Shown here piece after piece: positions 1 through 10,338 of a DNA stretch of 64,000 nucleotides. Below the pieces are notes generated by a model. The model saw only the letters and a program-made list of their open reading frames with translations. It searched no databases and was not told the origin of the DNA. Within the stretch, counting starts at the first letter, position 1; each line of letters begins with the position of its first letter. A program made the translations under genes and the position numbers. The stretch comes from Actinomucor elegans. Lineage: Eukaryota; Mucoromycota; Mucoromycetes; Mucorales; Mucoraceae. Location: the NCBI GenBank assembly GCA_026027325.1, contig JAMSLZ010000002.1:3100001-3164000 (forward strand), read 5' to 3'.

Positions 1-32
1 ATGAATTTCGACATGCTGATTTCCATTGGTAG

Positions 33-1202
33 GTATTACAAATGGATCTGGTAGAGGTCCTCAACTTTCTGTTTCAACTCGGTTCATTGGAATTGGGAGA
101 GGTACGAAAACAATTAGAATCAATTGGTTCATGTATTCATATGAGAGTAATTAGAATTATCCAGTTGAAACTTTGACCCAAACACAACTTCAAATGCTGG
201 AAGATCTTCGTGATTATGGCATTGTATACCAGAGAAAGGTAAGCCCAGGGACATTATGGTTGAAATTGGATGCTGAATTCTTGTTTAATTTACTAGAAAG
301 TGTCCAAGCGATATTATCCTACCAGATTAGCCACCACATTGACGTCAGGAAACTCGGCCCTTGCAAGTGCAACAATCAAACAGAATCATGGTGCTGGCCA
401 GCCTTCTACCGAGACAAAGCCTTCTGATACAGAGCAAATAGATCAAGGGTTTGTTATATTGGAAACAAATTATAAACTTTATGCATATACCGGTAAAGAA
501 AAAACACCGTAAACAAAATGTCTGATAGTGGTTCTAATACGTCTAGCTAGATTCCCCACTACAGATTGCTGTCTTAAACCTGTTTGTACAACTCCAATCT
601 CGATTCAGAAATATGGTTACAGGTGTAATTACAAGAGATAGTATCCGAAACGCATTAATGAAAGGAATTACAGCAGAGCAGGTAAGTTATATACGGTAAA
701 TAGAATAAGCATTTTATTCTTATGTTCTATATAGATCATTTACTATATGCAATCGCACGCTCACTCACAAATGAGAAAAAAGGTATGCTTTTCATTTGCA
801 TTATAAAGTTTATTGAGATAACTTTTTTTTTAGACGCCTATATTACCGCTCACTGTAATCGATCAAATTAGATTATGGGAGATGGAAAGAAACAGACTAA
901 AACCTACAGCATGTAAGTTATGTAGTACATTTGGTTCTTGAGAATATTTAACTTAGTGTGTGTGTGTGTTTATAGCCTATCTCTATCACGAGTTTAATGT
1001 GCAAGCTGACTTTGATGCAGCAGAGAAATATGCTAGAGATCTGGGTGTTTTGCTTTGGTCTAATACTCAGAAGCGTACGATGGTTATATCTGAAGCGTAA
1101 GTAGAATGATGCATTTTGTCGAGACGCAAAAGCTAACACCTATATCTTAGTGGTCATGATAATGTCAAGGGATTCGTTAAGAGAAGATTGCAAAGAGCAT
1201 AA
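33..1202 (+). CDS. TFB2: TFIIH core subunit TFB2/p52 (5'-partial)
   Basis: Subunit of the TFIIH core, which helps open promoter DNA and acts in nucleotide excision repair by stimulating the XPB/Ssl2 ATPase; nuclear. The window opens inside an intron. The first visible exon begins after an AG at 32 and encodes [19 protein letters not shown], followed across introns by [24 protein letters not shown] and [15 protein letters not shown], all hallmark p52 blocks in the right order. The end encodes [23 protein letters not shown] (given here only as landmarks FDAAEKYA and LGVLLW) and [14 protein letters not shown], matching the p52 C-terminus that contacts p8/TFB5. At least seven exons are visible; one intron near 953-971 holds a short (GT)n run. 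Stop TAA at 1200-1202. The N-terminal half lies outside the window. Identification is from motif recall and is secure. Confidence 0.93.
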
Positions 1203-2403
1203 CAAATAGCTTTCCAGCTAACACCCTGTACTGTATATAATAAAAATGCATATGAACGTAATGTTGTATATCTAAATAGTCTGCATTCTTATTCACTTAA
1301 TTCACGGTAACTGAGAATAACAGGACAAATTTGACATATTTCATACTCCCGACTCGTCATCATTACTAAATGTGCTTTAGTGTATTAATTTATGCGTATA
1401 GCGTCTTTATAGCATCATTTTATATTATTGCTCAAGAGAATTCAAGCTTTTTTTTTTTGACAACTTTACATTCATTATCTCCTAGATCGTGACTTCAATT
1501 TTAGGCTTAGAAAATTGACATGGCGCTACTAATCCTCCAGATCTGTTAACCGATCTCGGTCCAATGTCGCATCAGATGGATAACGTATGTTTAGAATGAC
1601 TTACTACATCCAGTGAAACCAAATATCTGTTAGAATAGCTTTTGTTTCATTAAATCACATATGTGAATTTATGACCGAATGGTTCAGTAACAAGCCACTT
1701 GTTTTCATTGTCTACTTTTTAACGCATTTACCATTGTTCGTTATCGATAAAATTTGTATAACGTTTGGGTCTGCACCATGACCAACTTTAAACTGGATCA
1801 TCTTTGCTTTATAAATAAGATAGACAATGATCCAGACCTCACATGATGATTTTGATAGATACAATGCCATCACACCACCTGGCAAGATTTTTGTTTCATA
1901 TCCCTTTGGCTGTTTCTAAAAGAGAGTCAACCCGGAACAGGAAACTAACTGGTAAAGAAAAAAAAAAAGAAAAAAGAAAATTGGACGAATCGGATAAAAT
2001 CGGATTCCTATTGGGCGTTGGACCCCCTTGTGCGGTTCCGTTCCTGCTAAAGTCATATGAAATTCAGGCTATTTTTTTGGAATCTTTAGCGCTAGTTCTG
2101 CCTGTCAATAGAAATGCACTAAATAAGATCTAAGGTGCCGTCTAAGCGCGTTTTTGCCAATGAATAGAAAGGAGCAATGGCTATGATAAAAAGACAATTG
2201 AAATGCTAGGCTCATGGATAAACTATAGCTGGATCCCAAGAGTTACTATACCCTTACGTGTACGGCGATGGAAAAATCTATTGATGGTAATGGTATGTTT
2301 ATTATTTGATGACGGGTCTGTACTAAAATTTTTCATATAAATACTGCAATGTCCAATTCCTTTTGTTCTTTTTTTTTTTTTACTTTACTTTTAATATAAT
2401 ACG
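1203..2403. other. Intergenic region after TFB2
   Basis: No convincing gene. It holds one antisense copy of the dispersed ~60-bp element (about 1550-1612). A 96-codon frame at 1843-2133 has low-complexity lysine-rich composition and no family resemblance. A long pyrimidine tract just before 2404 looks like promoter/5' leader sequence for the next ORF. Confidence 0.5.
1550..1612 (-). repeat. Dispersed ~60-bp element, copy 1
   Basis: On the minus strand this reads GATGTAGTAAGTCATTCT then a variable spacer, then ATCTGATGCGACATTGGACC and GAGATCGGT. It matches the element found at about ten places in this window. Confidence 0.7.
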
Positions 2404-2709
2404 ATGACTCTATCTTTTGCACTGCCAAAGTTCTCTGGATCCACCTTGGAACCAAGTTCAGAACCAATTATGCTCTATGAGCCGCAATACTATCAAAAAG
2501 GTGCAGGAAGAGCGACACACATTAAATTAGTACCAACTAGACCTACAGCGCCGTTAAAGCGTGCATTCAAACCACCTCATATTGTTATACCCAAGCCCAA
2601 CTTTGATGACATGTATCTTGATGATGATGAATTCTCTGCTTGGTCTTATAATGAATCTAGTTCGGCTCTATGGGATCCGATCTCTTATTCTGCTTATGAA
2701 TCAGATTAA
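2404..2709 (+). CDS. Orphan 101-aa hypothetical protein
   Basis: Single-exon ORF of 101 codons starting right after a T/C-rich leader and an A/T-rich stretch, the usual look of start sites in this genome. The product is rich in Pro, Ser and Tyr, has a basic middle (TAPLKRAFKPPHIVIPKP) and an acidic tail (DDMYLDDDEFSAW), and shows no signal peptide or membrane segment. I recognise no family. Codon usage resembles the neighbouring real genes, and the short linear-motif character (basic block followed by an acidic/aromatic block) looks designed rather than random, so it is kept as a likely gene. It converges on the DUF1748 gene with a (CA)n microsatellite (2755-2775) between them. Confidence 0.55.
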   Translation: MTLSFALPKFSGSTLEPSSEPIMLYEPQYYQKGAGRATHIKLVPTRPTAPLKRAFKPPHIVIPKPNFDDMYLDDDEFSAWSYNESSSALWDPISYSAYESD

Positions 2710-2754
2710 AATTCACACGATCACTGTACAACCCGCTCTCTCTATAGCTTAAAA

Positions 2755-2775
2755 ACACACACACACACACACACA
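2755..2775. repeat. (CA)n microsatellite
   Basis: About ten CA units in the short space between two convergent genes. Confidence 0.9.
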
Positions 2776-2829
2776 TATTTAAATACGCATGCATCTTTCC
2801 CCATTCTATCAAATATATATTCGTTTTTA

Positions 2830-3109
2830 TCATTTTTTACGCTCAAAATAAGGTGAATTATTCATGAATACGATACTAGAGTCCAAGACCCATTCACCAA
2901 TATCAAGATATTTGTCTACATATTTGCGTACATCTTCGTTTTCAATTTTCGTAGTAGCCGGTCTATGTAAATTACATATGAGTATCATCCGTACATGTTT
3001 GTATTGTTGAGTTTCTACTTTACTGTAATCCCGCGTTTCTTTTAATGCCTGCAAGCACAGCTGAAATTAAAACAGCATCTGCTGTAAAATGAAATAGACG
3101 ACCCCACAT
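2830..3109 (-). CDS. DUF1748-family microprotein (72 aa)
   Basis: Two exons on the minus strand: 3109-3024 and 2962-2830, split by a GTAAAG...TAG intron of 61 nt, give 72 codons plus TGA. The start MWGRLFHFTADAVLISAVLA followed by GIKRNAGLQ and the end VDKYLDIGEWVLDSS...YFERK match the fungal DUF1748 pattern (xFHFxxDAVLxSxxLAGIKRxxGL ... WxxKYLxxGEWxxD...YFER). The N-terminal half is hydrophobic. Family members are about 75 residues, so the length fits exactly. Molecular role is not established to my knowledge. A longer unspliced frame through the intron exists but destroys the family match. Confident family call, unknown function. Confidence 0.85.
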
Positions 3110-4191
3110 GAGTTATTCCAAATGGTATGAATGGAGAGATTCTTTTTTATAAAAAAAAGAAAAAGAGGGCATGAAGGATGATCCTTTTTCGCCGCGCGTT
3201 CGTGGTGGGGGTCGGAGAGATATACAGCATGTGACTGTACTTGGTTATTACACAATGTCAAACACAGTTACCGTACTCTTTGTTGCATTTGCACCTTGAT
3301 CTTTCTTTTTCCCAGAGTACTAAGCCCATAATGCGAACTCAATTCCATTCTCCAGGGCGTTCTCTAGGGCGTAATTTCAGTGTTCCTGGCTGCTAACAAA
3401 AACAGCTGACTTGGGCGCCACTGCTGACAGATAAGTGTTTGAATTTTTTTATGCATAATTGTGATTGGCATTCGGAAATAGTAAACAGATCATTTTTACA
3501 TCTCCGAATGTAACAAGTAAGATGCTATTTCATTGGCTGCTAATAATTCAAAATCTAGATTCCAGTTTATACTTCGATTTTTATAGTTTGCATTCTTTAG
3601 CAGATGTCCATGTTGTTAAACAAGTATAAGTTTCAGTCAATATAATACTATATCCTTTTGCTGTTTGTTACCCGAAACCCAAAGAAAAATCTCGGTTTTT
3701 TGCGGATCTACATACGATTCTGTGATCCATATTTTGTATTGGGCAACGGTTGTTTAACATTTAAAGACAGACTTGATTCATTTTTGTATTAGGAATTGTA
3801 CTGTTGATACTTTAATGTCACCTTGTGATATAAATTTGTTGTAGATTCGAATGGTTTGAATAAAAAATAAAACAAACTCAACGAATTGAATTGCATGTCA
3901 GAGGATGCAAGTATTATATCCTATTTTCTTTAGAAATAAAGAGTTATTTTTGAATTACAAGCATTTATAATATAATCGATTTAATACGTTTTTCATATAA
4001 ACAAAAATATGAGCAGCAACATTTTTTTGATGCATAGAATAGTTTTTTCATTATAAATGACTTCCTTAAAATGAAATGACTACAGCCAAATGATCTAGTT
4101 AAAATTTTGAAAATTCGGAGCGAAAGGGCAGTTTTTTGCATTATTTTGATAGGGTGGCTTTTTTTATTTATTTTTTCTCTCTTTGTTAACT
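3110..4191. other. Intergenic region between divergent genes
   Basis: Shared upstream region of the DUF1748 gene (-) and RRP36 (+). AT-rich, no supported gene. The 64-codon minus frame at 3067-3261 overlaps the DUF1748 start and has no family match. Confidence 0.5.
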
Positions 4192-5476
4192 ATGGCAATT
4201 AAAAAGAGACAGCAAGCGATCGAGTCTGAATCGGAAGAAGAAGAATATGGCTACGATTATGACGATCAAGAAGAACAAGTAATGTACTGCTTGGTTAATT
4301 CCGAGATCGCCGAAACTTATTGCGATTGATTTAGGATCAAGAAGATTCAGATCTAGAGGAAGACGAAGACGAAGATGACGATGACGAAGAAGAAGAAGAA
4401 GAAGAAGAAGAAGAAGACGATGACGAGGAAGATGAGGAAGAGTTAAAGGCTGCTCAATTAGCCAAGATCAAGAGAGGTATTGAACGCGATCTTGTACTTT
4501 TCTTGCAATTACTTTTTGCTCATTTTATTTCTTATGTATAGATCTCGCTCACGTGTCTTTTGAACAACTTGCCGAAATAAAAGGAAAGATGGGAATGAAG
4601 GAATTCAGTAGTAATGCGGCAACTAAAGATAAGCCCAAGGTATCAAAGGATCAAATCTTGAAAGATTTGCAAGGTGCTGCTGGAAAATTGAAAAAGCCCA
4701 ATAAAGTCAGATTGAGCAAAGAACAAATGAAGCGAGAAAGTAAACACAGGTAAATTAGGACCCGTTCAAAGTGATTAAGCCAATGTTATTGATAATATAT
4801 TAGACCAATGGAAATCTCATCCAAACGTGCAGTCAGTCGTCACAGAGATGTAGTACAATTACAAGCAGAGGTAATAATTTACGCGCAACTCAAATCAAGT
4901 ATCTAAACCATATATTAGAAACGTCGTGACCCAAGATTTGATAGACTCTCTGGTCAATTGAATCAAGATCTGTTCGAAAAATCATACAATTTCTTGAATG
5001 ATTATAAAAAGTCTGAAGTAGATATGCTCAAAGAACGTATCAAGAAAGAAAAAGATCCTGAACAACAAGAACATATGAAGGGATTGCTATTAAAGATGGT
5101 AAAAAAAAAAAAAGAAAGCACATACCATTCTTCAATAATTAATATGCCATTTGCAACAGATTTCTGCTGATAAACAAGAGCAAGAAAAGAAGAGAAAGCA
5201 AGCGCTGTTACGTGAACGCAAGAAGCAAGAAGCTGAGCTGGTGAAACAAGGAAAAACACCTTATTTCCTCAAGAGATGTAAGTTAATTTTTAGTGATTTT
5301 TCAATGTCACCTAATCGTATTTTGATATAGCCGAGAAACGTAAGCTTGATTTGATGGATAGATATGAGAAATTGGGAGCAAAGAGCGTGGATCGTATTCT
5401 TGAAAAGCGTCGCAAGAAGAACACGACCAAAGACAGAAAGCACTTGCCTTTCAACAGACGATCAGCCAAAGACTAG
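4192..5476 (+). CDS. RRP36: rRNA processing protein RRP36 homologue
   Basis: Nucleolar factor needed for early cleavages of 35S pre-rRNA and 18S rRNA production. Seven exons (4192-4278, 4335-4476, 4542-4749, 4804-4870, 4919-5098, 5160-5277, 5331-5476) join in phase to 315 aa. An acidic Glu/Asp run fills exon 2; then come SFEQLAEIKGKMG, SSKRAVSRHRDV, RRDPRFDRLSGQLN and KSYNFLNDYKKSEVDMLK, followed by a long basic coiled coil and the ending GAKSVDRILEKRRKKN...DRKHLPFNRR. The block RDPRFD...YNFLxDY...E and the terminal KxxPxxRR are the RRP36 signature. Length is typical. The first ATG follows a T-rich leader. Confidence 0.93.
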
Positions 5477-5642
5477 AACTTTATATCCAATTGTACAAAT
5501 ACGGTTATTTCATAATAAACACAAATCAGATAGCAATTTAGACACATACATGTCCAATCAAGTAATTCACCTATATAAAAGCAGATTAAAAGAGCTTTTT
5601 TTTATTATTTGAATCAAACTTTTTTTTTTTTTATTAAAAACA

Positions 5643-7119
5643 ATGCGTTATTTGATAGCCTTTTGGTTTGCACTCTTGTGCGTATTTGTCTCTTCCATCA
5701 GTGCGGCTTCTTCCAAGAAGATTTACGGCAAGCACAAATTGATTACTTATGTGGTGGACTGGGAGGTGCCAAAGAAGGTCAATTGGTCCCAATTAGACCA
5801 TGTCGCATACGCGTTTGCAGAGCCTGATAAATCTGGGTCACTGAAGTCTTTTACTAGCAGCACTTTGAAATCATGTAAGCACGCTTTAATGCCATTGCGT
5901 TCAAATAGATACTGATATTGTATATCCTAGTTACTTCTGAAGCCCACAAGCACCATGTTGGAGTTAGTATCAGTGTTGGAGGGTAATTACTGCTTGGGTT
6001 AACTATGCACACAGTATTTATTTCTTTATTTAGTTGGAGTGGATCCAAGTATTTTAGTTCCTTGGTTGCTTCCAATTCCAAACGTCAGGCATTAGTGAAG
6101 AATATCGTTCAAATGGTTGAAAAGTACAATTTAGATGGTGTTAATCTTGACTGGGGTACTGTATTGCAAAACATACAAGATAATGGAAATTAATAATTTA
6201 TCTAATAGAGTATCCAAATGACCCTAATGGAGTCTCTTGTAACCAAAGGTATGACAGTTCAATATCGGACAAAAGAGAAGAAATATGCTAATTTAAATGA
6301 ATAGAAACTCAAAGGATACTGCTAATTACTTGAAAATGGTTCAACAGTTACGCAAATCATTAGATGTTAAATATCCCAAGGTTCACAAACTAATTACTTT
6401 GGCAGTGGGCACCAGTCCTTTCAACGATGAAAAACAACGACCTATCAAGAAACTCAACAAGAGCTGGGCCAGCGCTGTTGATTCTTTCTATGTGATGGTA
6501 GGACAAATCACGTCTTATCTCTTTTCCGAATTATTATTAACACGTTTTATACAAGACATACGATGTAAGTGGTAGCTGGATGCCCAAAGCAGGTCCCAAT
6601 GCTCCTTTCAAAAAGTCTACTCGCTATGATACAAGTGTTATTGCCTCTGTAGAAACATGGCGGAAGGCTGGTATTCCTAACAATAAGATCGTGATCGGTA
6701 TCCCATTTTACGGATCTGCTATCAAAACCAGTCGCGCCGTTACATCTTCAAGTGGGCTTTACGTGAAATTGGCTTCCAACAGCAATATCAAAGGCGATAA
6801 ATACGATACACTAAGCGCTGATGCTTGTCCTGGCGCTAAAAAGAGTTATAGTGGCTCGGTTCAATGGCGCTCAATTGTTGCTGATAGTGTCTTGAATAAC
6901 AAGAACGGATGGAAGACTTATTGGGATAATGTGTCTGGTACACCCTATGCTTTCCATAATAGCAATAACAAGCTTGTATCGTTTGATAATGCCAAGTCCA
7001 TCAAAAGCAAGGTTGCTTATGCCAAGAAGCAAAAACTGGGTGGTGCTATGGTTTGGTCGTTGGAGATGGATGATAGCAAGCATACGCTATTGACTTCGCT
7101 TCAAGGTGTGCGGAAGTAA
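5643..7119 (+). CDS. Secreted GH18 chitinase-like glycoside hydrolase
   Basis: Six exons (5643-5874, 5931-5982, 6034-6155, about 6208-6248, 6305-6497, 6556-7119) give about 400 aa. An N-terminal signal peptide (MRYLIAFWFALLCVFVSSIS) indicates secretion. Then follow LITYVVDWEV (first TIM-barrel strand), VGVSISVGGWSGS (SxGG motif), the active-site block DGVNLDWEYP near residues 129-138, YDVSGSWMP near residue 220 and GGAMVWSLEMDD (last strand Trp). The catalytic Glu is present; the second Asp of the usual DGxDxDWE block is Asn, which is seen in some fungal members. No chitin-binding module or GPI signal is evident. Likely role: chitin remodelling at the cell wall or degradation of external chitin. 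It starts 166 bp after RRP36 on the same strand. Confidence 0.9.
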
Positions 7120-7582
7120 CCATTGTGGTTTCTATCTAACACATGTTGACTGAATATCTAGATAAAATGTACTTTTACTATGAATAAACCCAAGATTATT
7201 TTGGTAATGATGAATAACCACAGTATTTTAGTTTTTCTTTCTTTCTTTTAGAGCAGTAAGTTGTATATAATGCAGCAAAATTTCTTGCTTTGAAAAGTCT
7301 ATTTTACCCAAATTCAGCTAGAATATAAAGTGGATTAGTATATCAAATGAAGGCTCTATATATTATTAGATGCAGTAACCCATTCGGAGTATAGAACACT
7401 AGTCAGATGGGGTATTACACTGAAATCTGTAGAGAGATGAAAAGAAAGACGAAAAGAACCACTCGAAGAACACAAACAGTAAACGTAAGTGCTTTAGGAA
7501 GAAATTGAAAAGCCAAGGTAAAAATTACAGTAAAGTGTATGATGTACTTCTCAACTTGTAAACCAGCTCTTTAAATATAGAG

Positions 7583-8600
7583 TCAAGGGCGTCGCATATG
7601 AGGTATTATTGAGAGGACTGAACAATGTATTTCCAAAAATTCAAAAGAGTGATAAGTTATATCGCAAGAACATCTTTTATATATACAGCTAGAGATATAC
7701 CCAAGTGGTGTGGCTTTTATTACCAAATATTTTCTTTCAGCCCTGGAGCCAAATGTTTTCTCAGTAATGCATTTGTTAGCGTAACATTTAGGGTTGCTTT
7801 TTGAGCTCATTGATTTCTTTTTCAAGCTCATAGATTTGCATTTAAGCCTCTTTAAGCTGTTGATACTGTTGACCTAATATCATGATACAATGGGCTTCTA
7901 TTTTTTTTAAAAAAAAAATATTGAGCTTGAGCTTACTGGAAGTGTTCTTGAAAGATAGATACATAGCCTACTCTAACTTCTTTTAGCAATTGCTTTATAT
8001 ATACGCCCCTCTTTGATTCCATGTTGTAGTAAACTCTCCCTAGGCTGTCACTTTATTCTAAAGATCGTCAATTTGTTCCTTGTATAACAAGATACCATGG
8101 ATAATTCAAATGTCAAAAATAGGTGTAGAAGAGGGCTAAAGAAAGCCATTAAGGTCGTCTCATCTCCAGTTATTGTGTTGACACATAGTATAGAAAATTT
8201 GAGGACCACCCATTATTGAAAGAGTACAAGGAATAGGTGGTAGCATATATTATATTTAATAGGTGGAAAGAGCAGGTGAATCAATTGAAACTTTTATTGA
8301 ATCACAATTATCACTACAGAGGATTTTATATACACGCTACTTGTTTTAATGTTTAAAAGAAGCATCTTTTTTTTTCTCGAAATGTGGGATTTATGGATAA
8401 AGGCTTTTTATATAAAATGAGGCTCTTTATTAGCTTTTATTATAATAGGGTTGTGCTGCCTACTCAGAGCGCAAAATAAATTCGTAACTTTGGGATAAGG
8501 ATTGGTGGTGGCTCTTCTCTTCAAACCTGAGAATTCAGCTTGTGGTCGAAGGAATACCTTCCCAGGTTCCTTTTGTTCCTCTTAAGATATATATATATAA
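7583..8600 (-). pseudogene. Eroded protein-coding relic, coiled-coil type
   Basis: Reading the minus strand from about 8577 down, long protein-like stretches appear that are broken by isolated stops: LRPQAEFSGLKRRATTNPYP (ends at a stop near 8410), then MGGPQIFYTMCQHNNWR-stop-DDLNGFL-stop-PSSTPIFDI, then YKEQIDDL-stop-NKVTA-stop-GEF, then RGAYIKQLLKEVRVGYVSIF, then YQQLKEA-stop-MQIYELEKEINELKK. The stops are largely TAG/TAA where Gln would suit a coiled coil, as expected from CAG/CAA decay. I do not recognise the parent family. It could also be a living gene with introns I failed to place, but the number of stops inside otherwise continuous helices argues for decay. Confidence 0.4.
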
Positions 8601-8971
8601 AAGCAAATTACGCTTCCAGCTATATTCAGATAAAAACAACAGATTTACCAAGCTGAACCACCACTAAAGGAGTACGCTTCTCTCTGTTTCGACGATTTTC
8701 TAATAACAATGACATGAATAGCAACATGTAATGTTTTCAAAGATCGATATAGTTTATTACTTGATTATAAAGAAATACAAATGACCAAAGCTTGGAGTCA
8801 CAGGTTAACTCATATTGCTCTTTCTTGTATAGTTTTGTGTTTTTCTTGAACGCTTTCAAAACATGAACTTATAGGACTTTTTTGAATGCAAAACAGTGAT
8901 TTTCAAAACACTACTTTTGGTCAGAGATAAAATATTCAATAGAGATAACGTTAATATTTTTAATGTAGTTA

Positions 8972-9175
8972 CTAATTGATAATAATAATAATAAATTCAA
9001 AATAAGATTGCATATATGCGTACAGTATCACGTTTTTGTAATCATCAGGTATCTTTTTAAACGTCGATACTTTAGCTGCATCTCCCAGTTGTTTATTGCT
9101 GTTATTATTATTGCTAGCTTTCCATTGTGCTACGAGTAAGATCGTCAGACATAATCCTAAGAATAAAACTACCAT
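8972..9175 (-). CDS. Possible small membrane-anchored protein or exon
   Basis: A 67-codon frame beginning MVVLFLGLCLTILLVAQWKA (a clear N-terminal transmembrane or signal-anchor segment), then an Asn-rich linker and STFKKIPDDYKN, after which a GTGATA could act as a weak donor. It starts after a short pyrimidine-rich leader. No family recognised. It may be the first exon of the decayed minus-strand gene just downstream, or a chance ORF. Confidence 0.25.
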   Translation of the reverse strand: MVVLFLGLCLTILLVAQWKASNNNNSNKQLGDAAKVSTFKKIPDDYKNVILYAYMQSYFEFIIIIIN

Positions 9176-9194
9176 TAGAAAAAAGAAATCAACG

Positions 9195-9740
9195 TACTCG
9201 CAATTAAGCTAGTTGAAATTAAAGATGAGCTGACTGATTATATAACTCTTCTTGAATAAGAGAGAAATACTCTGTCGCAAAAAGCGCATGCATTTGGACA
9301 CTTTCTCAAGTTACTTGATTAAATGGAAAAGGTGCTCTTCGAAAGAGAACACTTGGTAAAAAGCAAATAATTTCACAGATCTGACTATTATCCAACAGTT
9401 GCTGGATAAACAAAGAGAACTATAACATTTAGATTATGCTTGAGCAGAATAATCGGTTTTAAATTCTGAATCTACATGACGCAAAAAAAAAACAGAACCA
9501 AGATTTCCAGATGTGATGAGAATGAGTTGTCTAATATTGCAATTGGGGTATCAAGTAATGAATGAACAACAACTGCTGCTATAAGTAGAGATGAGGGCGT
9601 ATTAAATAGAAGATTAGGCAAAAAAAGTCATAATGCTGAACTGGAGCATAATAGGAAGTATGCCTGATGAGCAAGCCGATAAAACTCAGCCGCATGAATG
9701 TATTACTGGATGGAACTTGTATGTTTGTCGAGTCAATACA
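9195..9740 (+). pseudogene. Eroded coiled-coil coding relic
   Basis: The plus strand encodes KLVEIKDELTDYITLLE-stop-ERNTLSQKAHAFGHFLKLLD-stop-MEKVLFEREHLVKSK-stop, and farther on LTIIQQLLDKQREL-stop, DENELSNIAIGVSSNE-stop and KSHNAELEHNRKYA-stop. The pieces are heptad-like and charged; the stops interrupting the first two pieces are TAA, compatible with CAA to TAA decay of Gln codons. No family can be named. It lies back to back with the minus-strand relic, so the two may once have shared a promoter near 9180. Confidence 0.35.
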
Positions 9741-10271
9741 AGTATATTTGATCCTGGTAGAGGATAATGTTGCAAACGTTCATAATTATATCAATAAGAG
9801 AGTATTATACAGATATAAGACCATATAGGTATCCTTATAAATAACTGTAGACGTATTAAAGCATTATTATCTAGAATCAGATTGCAAATGACTGTGTTTG
9901 GATTATTTATATCTCTCACTGAACAAACAGCAGTAGCTGGTAGATACTATTTTCTAATATCCAAGTACAAATCCAATACCATCCTCTCTTTATTATCATT
10001 TATCTCGATCAAACCTTTGCCAACCTTGGACCTTCTCTTTGACTATCCCAATTACAAACTAGTGCTCTCTATATAAATGATCTGCACATGTTTTTATTGA
10101 TTCTGGTTAAATGTCGTATCAGATGATTATATCCCCTACTCGTAGTAAACTGTTGTGTCTATTCGAGTCTGTATTTAGCTAAAGTATACTCGAAATATTG
10201 TAATTTGCCAATGATAAATTATGCTATGTGTAGTCTATACAACTGAATCTAATGATCAACAGAATTCTACT

Positions 10272-10338
10272 CCGATCACTGTTGAATGTTGCATCTGATT
10301 AATCTTCAGCATTTAGAATGAACTGCTATTGCATCTAC
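10272..10338 (-). repeat. Dispersed ~60-bp element, copy 2
   Basis: Minus-strand reading GATGCAATAGCAGTTCATTC ... AATCAGATGCAACATTCAAC ... GATCGG matches the family consensus in order and spacing. A shorter partial match lies at about 10106-10140. Confidence 0.65.

Noticed and set aside
1843..2133. 96-codon plus-strand ORF
   Set aside because: Lysine/low-complexity composition, no family resemblance and no splice context; likely chance in an AT-rich spacer.
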